Assembly: GCF_040833995.1 (NCBI RefSeq)
Contig: NZ_CP162137.1
Location: forward strand, 2,836,001 to 2,900,000
DNA: 64,000 bases
Origin: Leptospira sp. WS58.C1
Lineage (GTDB): Bacteria > Spirochaetota > Leptospiria > Leptospirales > Leptospiraceae
Direction: 5' to 3'
In this document: positions 40,267 to 48,157 of the stretch, piece after piece
Numbering within the stretch: the first letter of the stretch is position 1
Layout: every line of letters starts with the position of its first letter
Translations under genes and position numbers: made by a program
The notes under the pieces: model-generated
What the model was told of the DNA's origin: nothing
Seen by the model: only the letters and a program-made list of their open reading frames with translations
Database searches by the model: none

Positions 40267-42123
40267 TTAAACCGCTTCTTTTCTTTGTTCCGAAACGACT
40301 AGATCTCCTGATTTTCTTTTTACTAATTCCTCCAGTTTTTTAAGGGAAATTTTTAGATACTCATTCGTAGGCGCACTCTTGATCCCTTGTTGCAGGACCT
40401 TGATCGCCTTAGGAGTTTCATTATCTTTCAAATAACATCTCGCCAGCCTTAAGCTGGATTTAGCGTACGTATGGTCGATAGCAAGAGAACGTTTTAACGC
40501 TCTCTTCGCTTCCGGGATATTTTCCAATTCATAATACGCTCTGCCTAAAAGATAATGAATGTGCTCGGATTCTTCTCCGCTCGTTTTGATATATTTCTCC
40601 AAGAACTGTACGCTCTTTTCGAAATTTCGATCTCTGTAATACATTTTTCCGAGAAGGACTAAACTATCTTTGAGAGATTCATCCATGGAGAAAACTTCCA
40701 AAGCTTTGTCGTAAGCCACCTGATCCTTTTTCGCTTTCGCGGCTGACTTTGCGAGAGAAAGCAGGGTCTTCGCTTTTCCAAGCTCGGGATTACATTGAAG
40801 TGCGAGCAAGGAAACGTCGTCCCCGTTTCTCACATCTCCCTTATATCTTTTGAATCTTCCGATCAAGGAACCGACTAGATCGGAAACATAGATCTTATCT
40901 CTTTGTTCTTCTATAGTGGATTTTTCCTGACGGATCCATTCTATAAAACGTTGGTTTCCTAACTCCTGGCGTTGTTCATTCTTCTGTTCCGTAATACCGT
41001 CCGTAGGTAAGAAGAGAATATCTCCAGGAAGGATCCTTCCGTGTTTTTCTTCAAAATTACTTCTTTCTACTTCGAAAATACCGAGAGGAACTCCTTGGGT
41101 ATCCAGCTCCTCAATTCTTCCATGACCGTTATGGTAATGTAACATTTTTTGGTGAGCGGCATTCACGTAAGAATAAGTATAGTCGCTGTAAACCTTCAAA
41201 ATGAAAGCGGTGAAATAAGTTCCATCCGGAAGCTGTGGCCGAATGGATTCACCCAACTCGGCCAAAGTTTCGGACAGTCCCATACCAAGGGAAGTACAAC
41301 GTTGAAATTGGTAGTGGATGGACATGGTGACTAACGCGGCAGGAATACCATGGCCGGAAACATCCACTATGATCGCAGTGATGGAATTCCCTTGTCGAAC
41401 CACATTAAAGTAGTCTCCGGAAACTTCCGTCATAGGCTCGTAATAAGTCCCGAAATGTAGACCGTTCCAAGGAGAGATCGTAGTCTCTACGATCTGGCTC
41501 TGGACGTTACGCCCCATTCTCATATCCCATTCCAATTGTTTCAGGATCTGAGCCTCTCTTTCATTCGCCTGGACCAAACCTTGGATCAGACGAACGCTTG
41601 TGATCGCAAGAGCGAGCTGAGAACCTAGAGCTTCTAAGATCTCCAAATCGTCTTCTCTATAGAAAAATTCCGTGTCGGATTCCACGGCAATCGTCCCGAG
41701 ACAATCTTCTTTGTACATGATCGGAACACACATAACGGCTCGGGTAGTTTCTCCCTCGTCTATGTATTCCGCATGATGTGTTAAGTCCTGAATGAGCAAG
41801 GGCATCCGGGTCTTAAAAGTGAACCCAGAATAACCTTCATCCTGGCTCAGATCTCTGCGAGGCGGGATTGTCTCTTTTAAGAAGCGAGAAGGGACCAGAA
41901 GATTTCCCTTCCACATCCTGAGAGTGGTATTATCGCACTCGAAAATGTCCTTACAGAGGCTGATTACGATATCGTAAAGTTCCTCTTCCTTATCTGCGTT
42001 TGCGAATTCCTTACTGATGTAGAGAAGGATATCGATCTTATTCTTCTCGGTTAAACCACCGACGACCTTCCTTGCTCCGCGAAAATTAACGACTTTTCTT
42101 TGCCCAAATTTGAGTTCTATCAT
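40267..42123 (-). CDS. GAF - SpoIIE phosphatase - TPR signalling protein
   Basis: The 618-residue cytoplasmic protein has three parts: a GAF sensor (about residues 30-180), a PP2C-type SpoIIE/RsbU phosphatase (about 200-425) and C-terminal TPR repeats (about 440-600). The phosphatase shows VSGDYFNV, VDVSGHGIPAALVT, NAAHQKMLHY and GDDVSLLAL with the metal-binding aspartates. Such enzymes dephosphorylate STAS antagonists in partner switching. The start is ATG 42123 (AGGTG 8 nt upstream) rather than TTG 42129. The TPR tail suggests a protein partner. Confidence 0.9.
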   Translation of the reverse strand: MIELKFGQRKVVNFRGARKVVGGLTEKNKIDILLYISKEFANADKEEELYDIVISLCKDIFECDNTTLRMWKGNLLVPSRFLKETIPPRRDLSQDEGYSGFTFKTRMPLLIQDLTHHAEYIDEGETTRAVMCVPIMYKEDCLGTIAVESDTEFFYREDDLEILEALGSQLALAITSVRLIQGLVQANEREAQILKQLEWDMRMGRNVQSQIVETTISPWNGLHFGTYYEPMTEVSGDYFNVVRQGNSITAIIVDVSGHGIPAALVTMSIHYQFQRCTSLGMGLSETLAELGESIRPQLPDGTYFTAFILKVYSDYTYSYVNAAHQKMLHYHNGHGRIEELDTQGVPLGIFEVERSNFEEKHGRILPGDILFLPTDGITEQKNEQRQELGNQRFIEWIRQEKSTIEEQRDKIYVSDLVGSLIGRFKRYKGDVRNGDDVSLLALQCNPELGKAKTLLSLAKSAAKAKKDQVAYDKALEVFSMDESLKDSLVLLGKMYYRDRNFEKSVQFLEKYIKTSGEESEHIHYLLGRAYYELENIPEAKRALKRSLAIDHTYAKSSLRLARCYLKDNETPKAIKVLQQGIKSAPTNEYLKISLKKLEELVKRKSGDLVVSEQRKEAV

Positions 42124-42360
42124 GGTCAAGCACCTCTACGTATCCGATTCTGTTTCTCTCTGGATTCGTTTCGCTCTACCGAGTTCTTATGCAATTAGCG
42201 TACCAATTCTCCAAATTCACATATTCTGCCTATTTTATAGGACTAACGAGATAGTGTGTATATTATCTAGGCATATTTACATTGAGACATACTTTAGAGC
42301 TGGTGAGATAAAAGGAAGAATGCCACTCTTTTAAGGTAGTAAATCAGGGTTTATGTCTTG

Positions 42361-43587
42361 TTAGGCTCTCACTTTTTGCCGGAATTTTCTTTTTAATTTC
42401 AAAAACCAGCTCTGCTTTTTAGAGGTCCCGTATTCTCTTAGGAAAGTTTCTACCTTAGGGAAAACATCGTCTTCCGCCTTCTCCGCAAGGATCAAACAGC
42501 CGTGACCATAATCGTCGCTGGCTCCTTCTTCCTTAGAGATTACGTGAAATTTTTTTATCTTTGTTCCTGCTCTTTCGTATACGGATCGTACAGTGTCAGG
42601 CGTTGCGATTGCATCATTTGCACCCGCAATAAAAAGACTCGGAACGGTGATCTCTTTCTGAAGATCTATATAATCGTAAAATCCGTTTAGAGAACTCATC
42701 TTCTTTGTCTCTATCCAAGACATGAATTGTTCTATCAATCCTTCGCTGATATTTTCGACCGCGTTTTTCATTACCTTTTTAACGGTCCTAGGACGGGTCG
42801 CTTTCGGATTATACAGTATCTGATCAATAGGTGTGTAAATTTCCCCGGCAAGCGGAGCGAGCATAGAAGCCCCGAACTTTAGATCCAAAACTTTTCTAGC
42901 TCGAGGAAATCTAGAAAGTAGACCGATCAAACTCAATCCTAAATGGTTTAAATTCCCCGGACCACCCAGAGAAACAAAACTTGCGATCCTTTCTTTTTCG
43001 GATTTGGATGCGATCCCGAGGTATGAATAGAAGATCATAGCACCCATAGAATGGCCTACCCAATTCACACGTTTATTTTCCGTCAAAGAAAGAACCTTAG
43101 AGATGATCGCGGGAACATCGTATTTTACTAAATCATCAAACGTGAAGTCCTCGTATCCTCCCCTACTCTCATGGAAGGAACTCCCCGCGCCTCTCAAAGA
43201 AACGGCGAATACCTCGTAACCTCTCAATTTTAGATAATAAGGAAGAGAATGTCTTTTGTCCAAATCGATCACATACTTGTTCGTAGCGATCCCATGTACA
43301 ACGATCACCGGAGCAAGTTCGGAATTCGGGATGGGAGGAATATGTCTGTGTAATGCAATATTCCATCCATCTTTGGTTTTTGCAAAATGAAGTTCGTCTG
43401 CAATATCTTCCTGACCGTATAGACGAGAGAACCAGTCCAATAAAATAGGATATAAAACCAGGACGGCGATCAGAAATAAGGAAAATAGGATCGCAAGCGA
43501 AGAAGCGAAGACCGCAAAAAATATGATCGCGAAAAACGTAGTGATCAGATAAAACGGGCCTCTTCTGTTTTTTAGGATTGCGATCAC
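42361..43587 (-). CDS. Membrane-anchored alpha/beta hydrolase
   Basis: The 408-residue protein has two N-terminal hydrophobic stretches (about residues 12-52), then an alpha/beta hydrolase domain. The oxyanion region PVIVVHGIATNK is near residue 95, the nucleophile elbow WVGHSMGAMI near residue 172, and the acid and His are likely in GANDAIATPD and DYGHGCLILAE near the C-terminus. A gastric-lipase-like class is suggested by the DGWNIALHRHIP strand. The start is GTG. The substrate is unknown, possibly a lipid ester. The 230-nt upstream gap holds no gene. Confidence 0.88.
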   Translation of the reverse strand: MIAILKNRRGPFYLITTFFAIIFFAVFASSLAILFSLFLIAVLVLYPILLDWFSRLYGQEDIADELHFAKTKDGWNIALHRHIPPIPNSELAPVIVVHGIATNKYVIDLDKRHSLPYYLKLRGYEVFAVSLRGAGSSFHESRGGYEDFTFDDLVKYDVPAIISKVLSLTENKRVNWVGHSMGAMIFYSYLGIASKSEKERIASFVSLGGPGNLNHLGLSLIGLLSRFPRARKVLDLKFGASMLAPLAGEIYTPIDQILYNPKATRPRTVKKVMKNAVENISEGLIEQFMSWIETKKMSSLNGFYDYIDLQKEITVPSLFIAGANDAIATPDTVRSVYERAGTKIKKFHVISKEEGASDDYGHGCLILAEKAEDDVFPKVETFLREYGTSKKQSWFLKLKRKFRQKVRA

Positions 43588-43687
43588 AACAGAGAAAGGT
43601 TCACCGAGACAACACGAATGTCAAGTATTCCCAAACATGCTTGCCTGGATTTTTAACCGAATTAAGATGACGAAATAGTTTCTAACA

Positions 43688-44122
43688 ATGGATAAAAAGT
43701 TAGATTACAGACTTTATCGTTCTCCCGCCGGCTGGTACAGCATGGTGATTCCAGGCCATTGGCAGAATATTGTGATCGAAGGTATTCCCGCTTTTTTCGA
43801 GGAAGATGGTGCAGGTGCCATGCAAGTTTACGCTTTCGAAAATAAAGAAGGTGGATTCGATCCGGAACAGGAACTAGAAAGATATCTTGCGACCCATAAA
43901 ATAGAATACGTAAGAGAAATGGCTGCTTTCTTCGAAAACAATGAAGGCGCTAAGATCATCGCCTGTGAATTTTTAAAAGAAGACGGAAGACATTGGATGG
44001 TCTATCTAGTTTCCACTAAAAAAAGAATGATCCTAGTCACTTATAATGGGGACGAGGAGCCTACCGAAGAATTAGCGGAACAATTGACCACCGTGGTCAG
44101 CTCAATTCGTATCCAGGAATGA
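43688..44122 (+). CDS. Hypothetical protein, 144 aa
   Basis: A small soluble protein with no signal peptide or membrane segment. It begins LDYRLYRSPAGWYSMVIPGHW and alternates strands and helices; the overall look (a W/Y-rich N-terminal strand set, a DPEQELERYL helix, then KKRMILVTYN) resembles small PsbP/DUF1795-like folds that bind no obvious cofactor. That resemblance is a guess. It is a lone plus-strand gene whose stop is one nucleotide from the end of the convergent FGGY kinase, leaving no space for a terminator. Confidence 0.8.
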   Translation: MDKKLDYRLYRSPAGWYSMVIPGHWQNIVIEGIPAFFEEDGAGAMQVYAFENKEGGFDPEQELERYLATHKIEYVREMAAFFENNEGAKIIACEFLKEDGRHWMVYLVSTKKRMILVTYNGDEEPTEELAEQLTTVVSSIRIQE

Positions 44123-44123
44123 T

Positions 44124-45671
44124 CTAATCTATCTTCAGAGTGGATTGTACCGCTCTATGCCAACGTTCCAACTTCGATTCTCTGAATTTTGGATCCATCT
44201 TAGGTTTGAAAATTTTATAACCTCTTTCGAGTTTACTTAATTCCTCTAAATTTTTCCAATAACCGGAACCAAGTCCGGCAAGATAAGCGGCACCCGTTGC
44301 GGTCATATCCGGCTCCGGTGCACGTTTTACTTCCACATTACAGAAATCAGCAAGACATTGTAGAAGAATATCCGACTGGGAGACTCCTCCATCCACCATG
44401 ATGGAGCTTACGTGGACATTCGTGTCCTTTTTGATCCCTTCTAATATATCAAATAAAGATAATGCGATTCCTTCGAGTACCGCTCTTGCCACATGTCTTC
44501 TGTGAGTTGCTAAAGAAAGCCCGAATACGGAAGCCTTTGCATTCGGATTAAAATGAGGAAATCTCATCCCGGAGGCAGTCGGAACGAAGATCACTCCTTC
44601 CGTGTCGTTTGTTTGAGAAGCGAGTTCGTTCAACACTTTCGGAGTATCGGAAAGACCGATCCCTTTCCCAAGCCAGTCGATCAGAGTCCCCACAGTTCCG
44701 GTATAACCCTCTAACATATACGTAGGTTTTCCGCCCAGTCTCCATGCAACCAACGGAAATAAACCTCTTTTGGAAATTTTAGGTTTATCTCCCATATTCA
44801 TGTCCACAAACGCACCCGAACCTTGGGAAATTTTTACTCCTCCCTTTTCAAAACATGCGTGTCCGAATAGAGCCGCCATCTGATCTCCTACCACCGCCCT
44901 GATCGGGATCCCTATACCGAATAGAGAAGGATCCGTAACTCCGAAATCAGCAGACGTATCTTTCACATTCGGAAAAATTTTCGTAGGGATATTGAAGATC
45001 CCGCAAAGTGGAGCATTCCACTGTAATTGGAAAGGATTGAACATACCGGTCACCGTAGCATTGGAAGGATCACTCACATGTTCTTTTCCCTTTGTAAGTT
45101 TGTATACGAACCAAGTATCTAATGTACCGAAAAGTATCTCTCCCTTCTTGGCTCTTTTTCTTAGTTCAGGATTTTTATCAAGTACCCATTTCAAACGGAC
45201 CGAGGCATGATCGGTAGTAAACTTGAGCATATAAGTTGCGATCATCATTGGATTGCCCGTGATCGCCCCCAAGATCCTTGAAACGAATTGGATCACTTTC
45301 CAAATTTTATTGGAGTTCATCTCCTCTGAAGTTTTACCCGCTCGTACGTCCGCCCAACTGATTAGTTTTGTTAAAGGTTTTCCGCTTTCTTTATCCCAAA
45401 GGAGAAAAGAACCTCTTTGGTTGCAGATCCCGAGTGAATCCATATTTGCAGCTTGGAACTTTTTGTTCTTAAAAGTTTTTTTAAGAATGGAAACAAGTGC
45501 CTGCCAAAGTTTTTCAGGGTCATGTTCCAATGCGCCAGGTTCACTTATGATCGGAGGAGTTTTTTCATATTGGCGAGAAACAATTCTGCCCTTCTTATCG
45601 AATACGATAGCTCGGATCCCGCTTCCACCACTATCGATAGAAAGAATATATTTTTCTTTTAAGGCGGCCAT
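44124..45671 (-). CDS. FGGY-family carbohydrate kinase (glycerol kinase-like)
   Basis: The 515-residue protein has the two ATPase domains of the FGGY family. The N-terminal [17 protein letters not shown] phosphate loop, [19 protein letters not shown] and the adenosine-site [16 protein letters not shown] with [11 protein letters not shown] are seen. GlpK has NQRET where this has NQRGS, so glycerol is likely but not certain; xylulose or other polyols are possible. I start at ATG 45671, which has GGAGAG 5 nt upstream; an in-frame ATG at 45707 lacks this. No glycerol facilitator or glpD is adjacent. Confidence 0.9.
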   Translation of the reverse strand: MAALKEKYILSIDSGGSGIRAIVFDKKGRIVSRQYEKTPPIISEPGALEHDPEKLWQALVSILKKTFKNKKFQAANMDSLGICNQRGSFLLWDKESGKPLTKLISWADVRAGKTSEEMNSNKIWKVIQFVSRILGAITGNPMMIATYMLKFTTDHASVRLKWVLDKNPELRKRAKKGEILFGTLDTWFVYKLTKGKEHVSDPSNATVTGMFNPFQLQWNAPLCGIFNIPTKIFPNVKDTSADFGVTDPSLFGIGIPIRAVVGDQMAALFGHACFEKGGVKISQGSGAFVDMNMGDKPKISKRGLFPLVAWRLGGKPTYMLEGYTGTVGTLIDWLGKGIGLSDTPKVLNELASQTNDTEGVIFVPTASGMRFPHFNPNAKASVFGLSLATHRRHVARAVLEGIALSLFDILEGIKKDTNVHVSSIMVDGGVSQSDILLQCLADFCNVEVKRAPEPDMTATGAAYLAGLGSGYWKNLEELSKLERGYKIFKPKMDPKFRESKLERWHRAVQSTLKID

Positions 45672-45727
45672 GACTCTCTCCAATTTTTTTACTGAGGTAG
45701 AATCCATTAGGATTCGGCTGCGTCAAT

Positions 45728-45750
45728 AAAAAAGCCGCCATGAAGGCGGC
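45728..45750 (-). terminator. Rho-independent terminator after host-attachment-family gene
   Basis: On the minus strand a 6-bp GC stem (GCCGCC/GGCGGC) with a 5-nt loop precedes a T run. It lies about 30 nt past the stop of the minus-strand gene ending at 45781 and before the FGGY kinase. Confidence 0.8.
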
Positions 45751-45780
45751 CTTAATAATATCGACTCGAATGGATCTTAC

Positions 45781-46209
45781 TTACGCTTGGCTTACAAGCA
45801 CACTCTTAAGATGATTCATCAAATTTGATTCTTTTTCATGCACGATATCTTTAGGCATCTTATGATAGATCCTTTCCCTGGACTTCTCGTCCAATTTACC
45901 TAGGATCATTCCCATAAAGCCCGGCTCGGAAACCAAAATAAAATTAGAGAAAGAGTCCTTCTTTCTTTCCAAGTTCATAAAATCGCAAAGTTTACCGGCA
46001 AAAGCCGCAGCCACTCTCTTTTTCGGTTCGCGAAAAAAACCAAAATCCGACCTGGAAGCCTGACCCGCGTCCGTAACTAGATCCGAATTTCTCAGTCTTC
46101 CTTCGGGATTTTCCATCATTTGCACCAGCTTCAAACCGTTAGTCGGTCCTTGGTATTCGAAAATTTTTGCCTCACTTCGGTTTGCAACCACCACCCATTT
46201 TTTCTTCAT
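45781..46209 (-). CDS. Host_attach-family protein
   Basis: The 142-residue protein begins KKWVVVANRSEAKIFEY, the opening motif of the host-attachment (Host_attach) family, followed by ENPEGRLRNSDLVTDAGQ and FILVSEPGFMGMILGKL, also typical. Members were named after a plant-associated bacterium; biochemical role is unknown and the fold is eRF1/ribonuclease-like. It has a strong ribosome site (AGGAGG 7 nt before ATG) and its own terminator, so it is a single-gene unit. A function in attachment should not be assumed. Confidence 0.85.
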   Translation of the reverse strand: MKKKWVVVANRSEAKIFEYQGPTNGLKLVQMMENPEGRLRNSDLVTDAGQASRSDFGFFREPKKRVAAAFAGKLCDFMNLERKKDSFSNFILVSEPGFMGMILGKLDEKSRERIYHKMPKDIVHEKESNLMNHLKSVLVSQA

Positions 46210-46462
46210 ACTGTACCCTCCTATTTATGAAACTTTCCGCCACCGAAAGGTTCGGAATTCGGCGAAGGTAGTTTTAACCCAAAGAGAGAGAGCTATCAAT
46301 TACTTTTCCCAAAACCTTCTACTTTCATGAAAAAGATCAGAAACAAATTTTGTTTAATAAATCCATAACGATCGTTTTGATAAAATACGGATACTTTCGA
46401 AAATAAAAAGATTAGAAAAATGAAATATACTTCCTGTGATAAAGTGGAATCTCTCTAAACCC

Positions 46463-46492
46463 AAAAAAACCGCGGAACATAGCCCGGTCCGC
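46463..46492 (-). terminator. Orphan minus-strand terminator-like hairpin
   Basis: On the minus strand GCGGA (46488-46492) pairs with TCCGC (46472-46476) around an 11-nt loop, followed after two G by seven T (46463-46469). No minus-strand gene lies upstream within about 8 kb, so if active it would end a small RNA or antisense transcript starting inside 46493-46700. The stem is only 5 bp. Confidence 0.3.
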
Positions 46493-46570
46493 AGACAAAT
46501 ATCAATCGAAAACACACCCAGAATCTATTGTTTCGCGGGAATTCTTTGGTGGACTTTTCAGCATCGCTTC

Positions 46571-46585
46571 TGAGAATTGTTCTCA
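46571..46585. promoter_or_regulatory. Fur-like operator site 1 of heme operon
   Basis: TGAGAATTGTTCTCA is a 6-3-6 palindrome, and fits a 7-1-7 Fur-type box with 6 of 7 positions symmetric. It lies just upstream of the TTGACA at 46593. Confidence 0.5.
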
Positions 46586-46619
46586 TTCTTGGTTGACAGA
46601 TCCCGATAGGTTTTGATTT

Positions 46620-46634
46620 TGAGTTTTAGACTCA
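46620..46634. promoter_or_regulatory. Fur-like operator site 2 of heme operon
   Basis: TGAGTTTTAGACTCA is a 5-5-5 palindrome with 6 of 7 symmetric positions in 7-1-7 form. It would overlap the -10 region paired with TTGACA at 46593-46598, the best place for repression. Confidence 0.5.
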
Positions 46635-46672
46635 TTTCGAAACCTAAATACAGAAAACATGACTCCTACTAA

Positions 46673-46688
46673 TGAGAATTGAGTCTCA
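46673..46688. promoter_or_regulatory. Fur-like operator site 3 of heme operon
   Basis: TGAGAATTGAGTCTCA repeats the same half-site with a 2-nt centre (7-2-7, 6 of 7 symmetric). It ends 2 nt before the ribosome site of the first gene. Confidence 0.4.
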
Positions 46689-46700
46689 ACAGGAGAAACC

Positions 46701-47453
46701 ATGAAACGGAACACAACCAAGACGCTATTGACGATGATTCTAGGAATATCCTTCTTAATGAATTGCGACCAAGGTTCGAAAGAGTCGAATGCCGCTCTAG
46801 TGCTCGGGGCCATAAACAGTACCTGCGTAGACGCAGCAGTTGCAGATGATGAGATCGCGGAAACCGCAATCACTGCAGGAATCAACACTTTCCAATTGAT
46901 TTCCATTCCAACGGCAGGTGCAGCAAGACATATCAGATTAGAAGGAGCATTGATCCAAGCCCTTAGTGGACATGGAACCATCTACCTTGCCACAGGATAT
47001 ACGGATGGTTTGGCAGGTACTTCTAGCACGCCTACTACAACAGCAGGCGACGGAAGACTCGTATTGAACATTTACCAAGGTGGACCTATGGTTTACGCAG
47101 GCTATTCTGCAACCACAGCCTACGGAACGGACGATGGAACTGCAACTGCGGCACTCGGTGGAACTGGAACTAGCCTGTTTTCCTCCTTCACGTCCACTGC
47201 AAGCGATGTTTGTTTCGATATCAGCGCGGACACTACTCCAAAGGTTACCGTTTGGGGAAGTGGATACAAAGGTGCGAACTGTAAGAAAAGATGTACTCTT
47301 ACAGAGTCCAATGCGATCATCAATAAAGCGGATTGGCCAAGCGGCGCCGGGATTGGCTCCACAGGCAGCACGAGCACATATTACAAAACCGGTAGCTCTG
47401 CTTCCGGGGTAACTGCGACTAAGGTTGTGACATACAGCACTACTGCGCTTTAA
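46701..47453 (+). CDS. Low-complexity lipoprotein, first gene of heme operon
   Basis: The 250-residue protein has a lipoprotein signal ending in FLMNC (C22). The mature part is rich in Thr, Ser, Gly and Ala and looks all-beta, with four further clusters of cysteine (near residues 42, 173, 198 and 202) that could form disulfides. No domain is recognised. It is the promoter-proximal gene of the heme-acquisition run, so it probably acts at the cell surface in heme or hemoprotein binding; that is inference from position. A stem-loop follows its stop. Confidence 0.85.
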   Translation: MKRNTTKTLLTMILGISFLMNCDQGSKESNAALVLGAINSTCVDAAVADDEIAETAITAGINTFQLISIPTAGAARHIRLEGALIQALSGHGTIYLATGYTDGLAGTSSTPTTTAGDGRLVLNIYQGGPMVYAGYSATTAYGTDDGTATAALGGTGTSLFSSFTSTASDVCFDISADTTPKVTVWGSGYKGANCKKRCTLTESNAIINKADWPSGAGIGSTGSTSTYYKTGSSASGVTATKVVTYSTTAL

Positions 47454-47460
47454 GAATTTT

Positions 47461-47482
47461 AGGCGGCCGGTTTCGGCCGCCT
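47461..47482 (+). terminator. Intra-operon GC-rich hairpin after first lipoprotein
   Basis: AGGCGGCC (47461-47468) and GGCCGCCT (47475-47482) form a perfect 8-bp stem with a 6-nt loop, 7 nt past the stop of the first gene. The T run begins about 10 nt later, so it may be a partial terminator or an mRNA-stability element that sets lipoprotein levels above those of the downstream genes. Confidence 0.55.
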
Positions 47483-47521
47483 ATTGTCATTATATTTTTT
47501 GAGTAACGGGGGTATTCTATA

Positions 47522-48157
47522 ATGAAAACTTTATATTCAATTTTCATTATTCTCATGGCGACTTTAACTGTTTTCTGCGGGCCTAGCACCGGAGGAGACG
47601 ACGGTCTTGCGATTTTAGCCGCATTGGAAGAAGGCGGAGGATGTATCAAGGCTCCCGGCGAAACGACTACAACAGGTTCCGGGACTTTTACCACCGTAGT
47701 TAACGCAACTGCCAGCGGCTGTTGGGTATATATAAACCTAAAGGCAGGCGGAGTAGAGACTACCAAGTCCGGTAGCTGGGATATGAGATTCAAAAGGTTC
47801 GTAATGGGAACGAATAGCGGGACCAGTGGAACTGGAAACGGAGGCTCTTGTAGGGTCGGAGACGGTGATCCTGCAACCGATATCAATGACGTGACGATAG
47901 GCGGATGTACGATCGAACTCGATTCGATCCAATCTCAAACCGGTGGAGGCGGATTCGGAACGGCAACCGAAAGTGCCAGTCCTTCTTTATGGACCTGGTA
48001 CAATTATAACGGCACCACTCATGTTCTTACCCCCCATCCAATCGGATATCTGATCCAAGGCTCGGATGGAACTAGCAACTTTGCCGTAGAGATCACCGAC
48101 TATTACGACAATGCAGGCACAAGCGGATTTCCCACATTTATCTGGAAGGAACTTTGA
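47522..48157 (+). CDS. HmuY-family heme-binding lipoprotein
   Basis: The 211-residue protein has a lipoprotein-type signal ending in TVFC (C19), a loose lipobox. The mature part matches the HmuY family: SWDMRFKRF at residues 85-93, WTWYNYNGTTHVLTPHP at 157-173 and YYDNAGTSGFPTFIW near the end. In Porphyromonas HmuY two His bind heme; here H167 and H172 are the only close candidates. It should be exposed at the outer membrane and pass heme to the adjacent TonB-dependent receptor. Its stop overlaps the receptor start (TGATG). Confidence 0.85.
   Translation: MKTLYSIFIILMATLTVFCGPSTGGDDGLAILAALEEGGGCIKAPGETTTTGSGTFTTVVNATASGCWVYINLKAGGVETTKSGSWDMRFKRFVMGTNSGTSGTGNGGSCRVGDGDPATDINDVTIGGCTIELDSIQSQTGGGGFGTATESASPSLWTWYNYNGTTHVLTPHPIGYLIQGSDGTSNFAVEITDYYDNAGTSGFPTFIWKEL

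Larger units (their letters stand above)
46210..46700. other. 490-nt intergenic region upstream of the heme operon
   Basis: No coding sequence was seen. The left ~250 nt serve the divergent minus-strand gene and are A/T-rich. The right part carries an orphan minus-strand terminator-like hairpin, a TTGACA at 46593-46598 with only a weak -10 (GATTTT or ATTTTG), three palindromic operator-like sites and an AGGAGA ribosome site 4 nt before the ATG at 46701. Confidence 0.7.

Noticed and set aside
47440..47886. 148-codon Pro/Val-rich frame antisense to the HmuY gene
   Set aside because: It is the complement of Gly/Thr-rich codons of two lipoproteins and crosses the hairpin between them.
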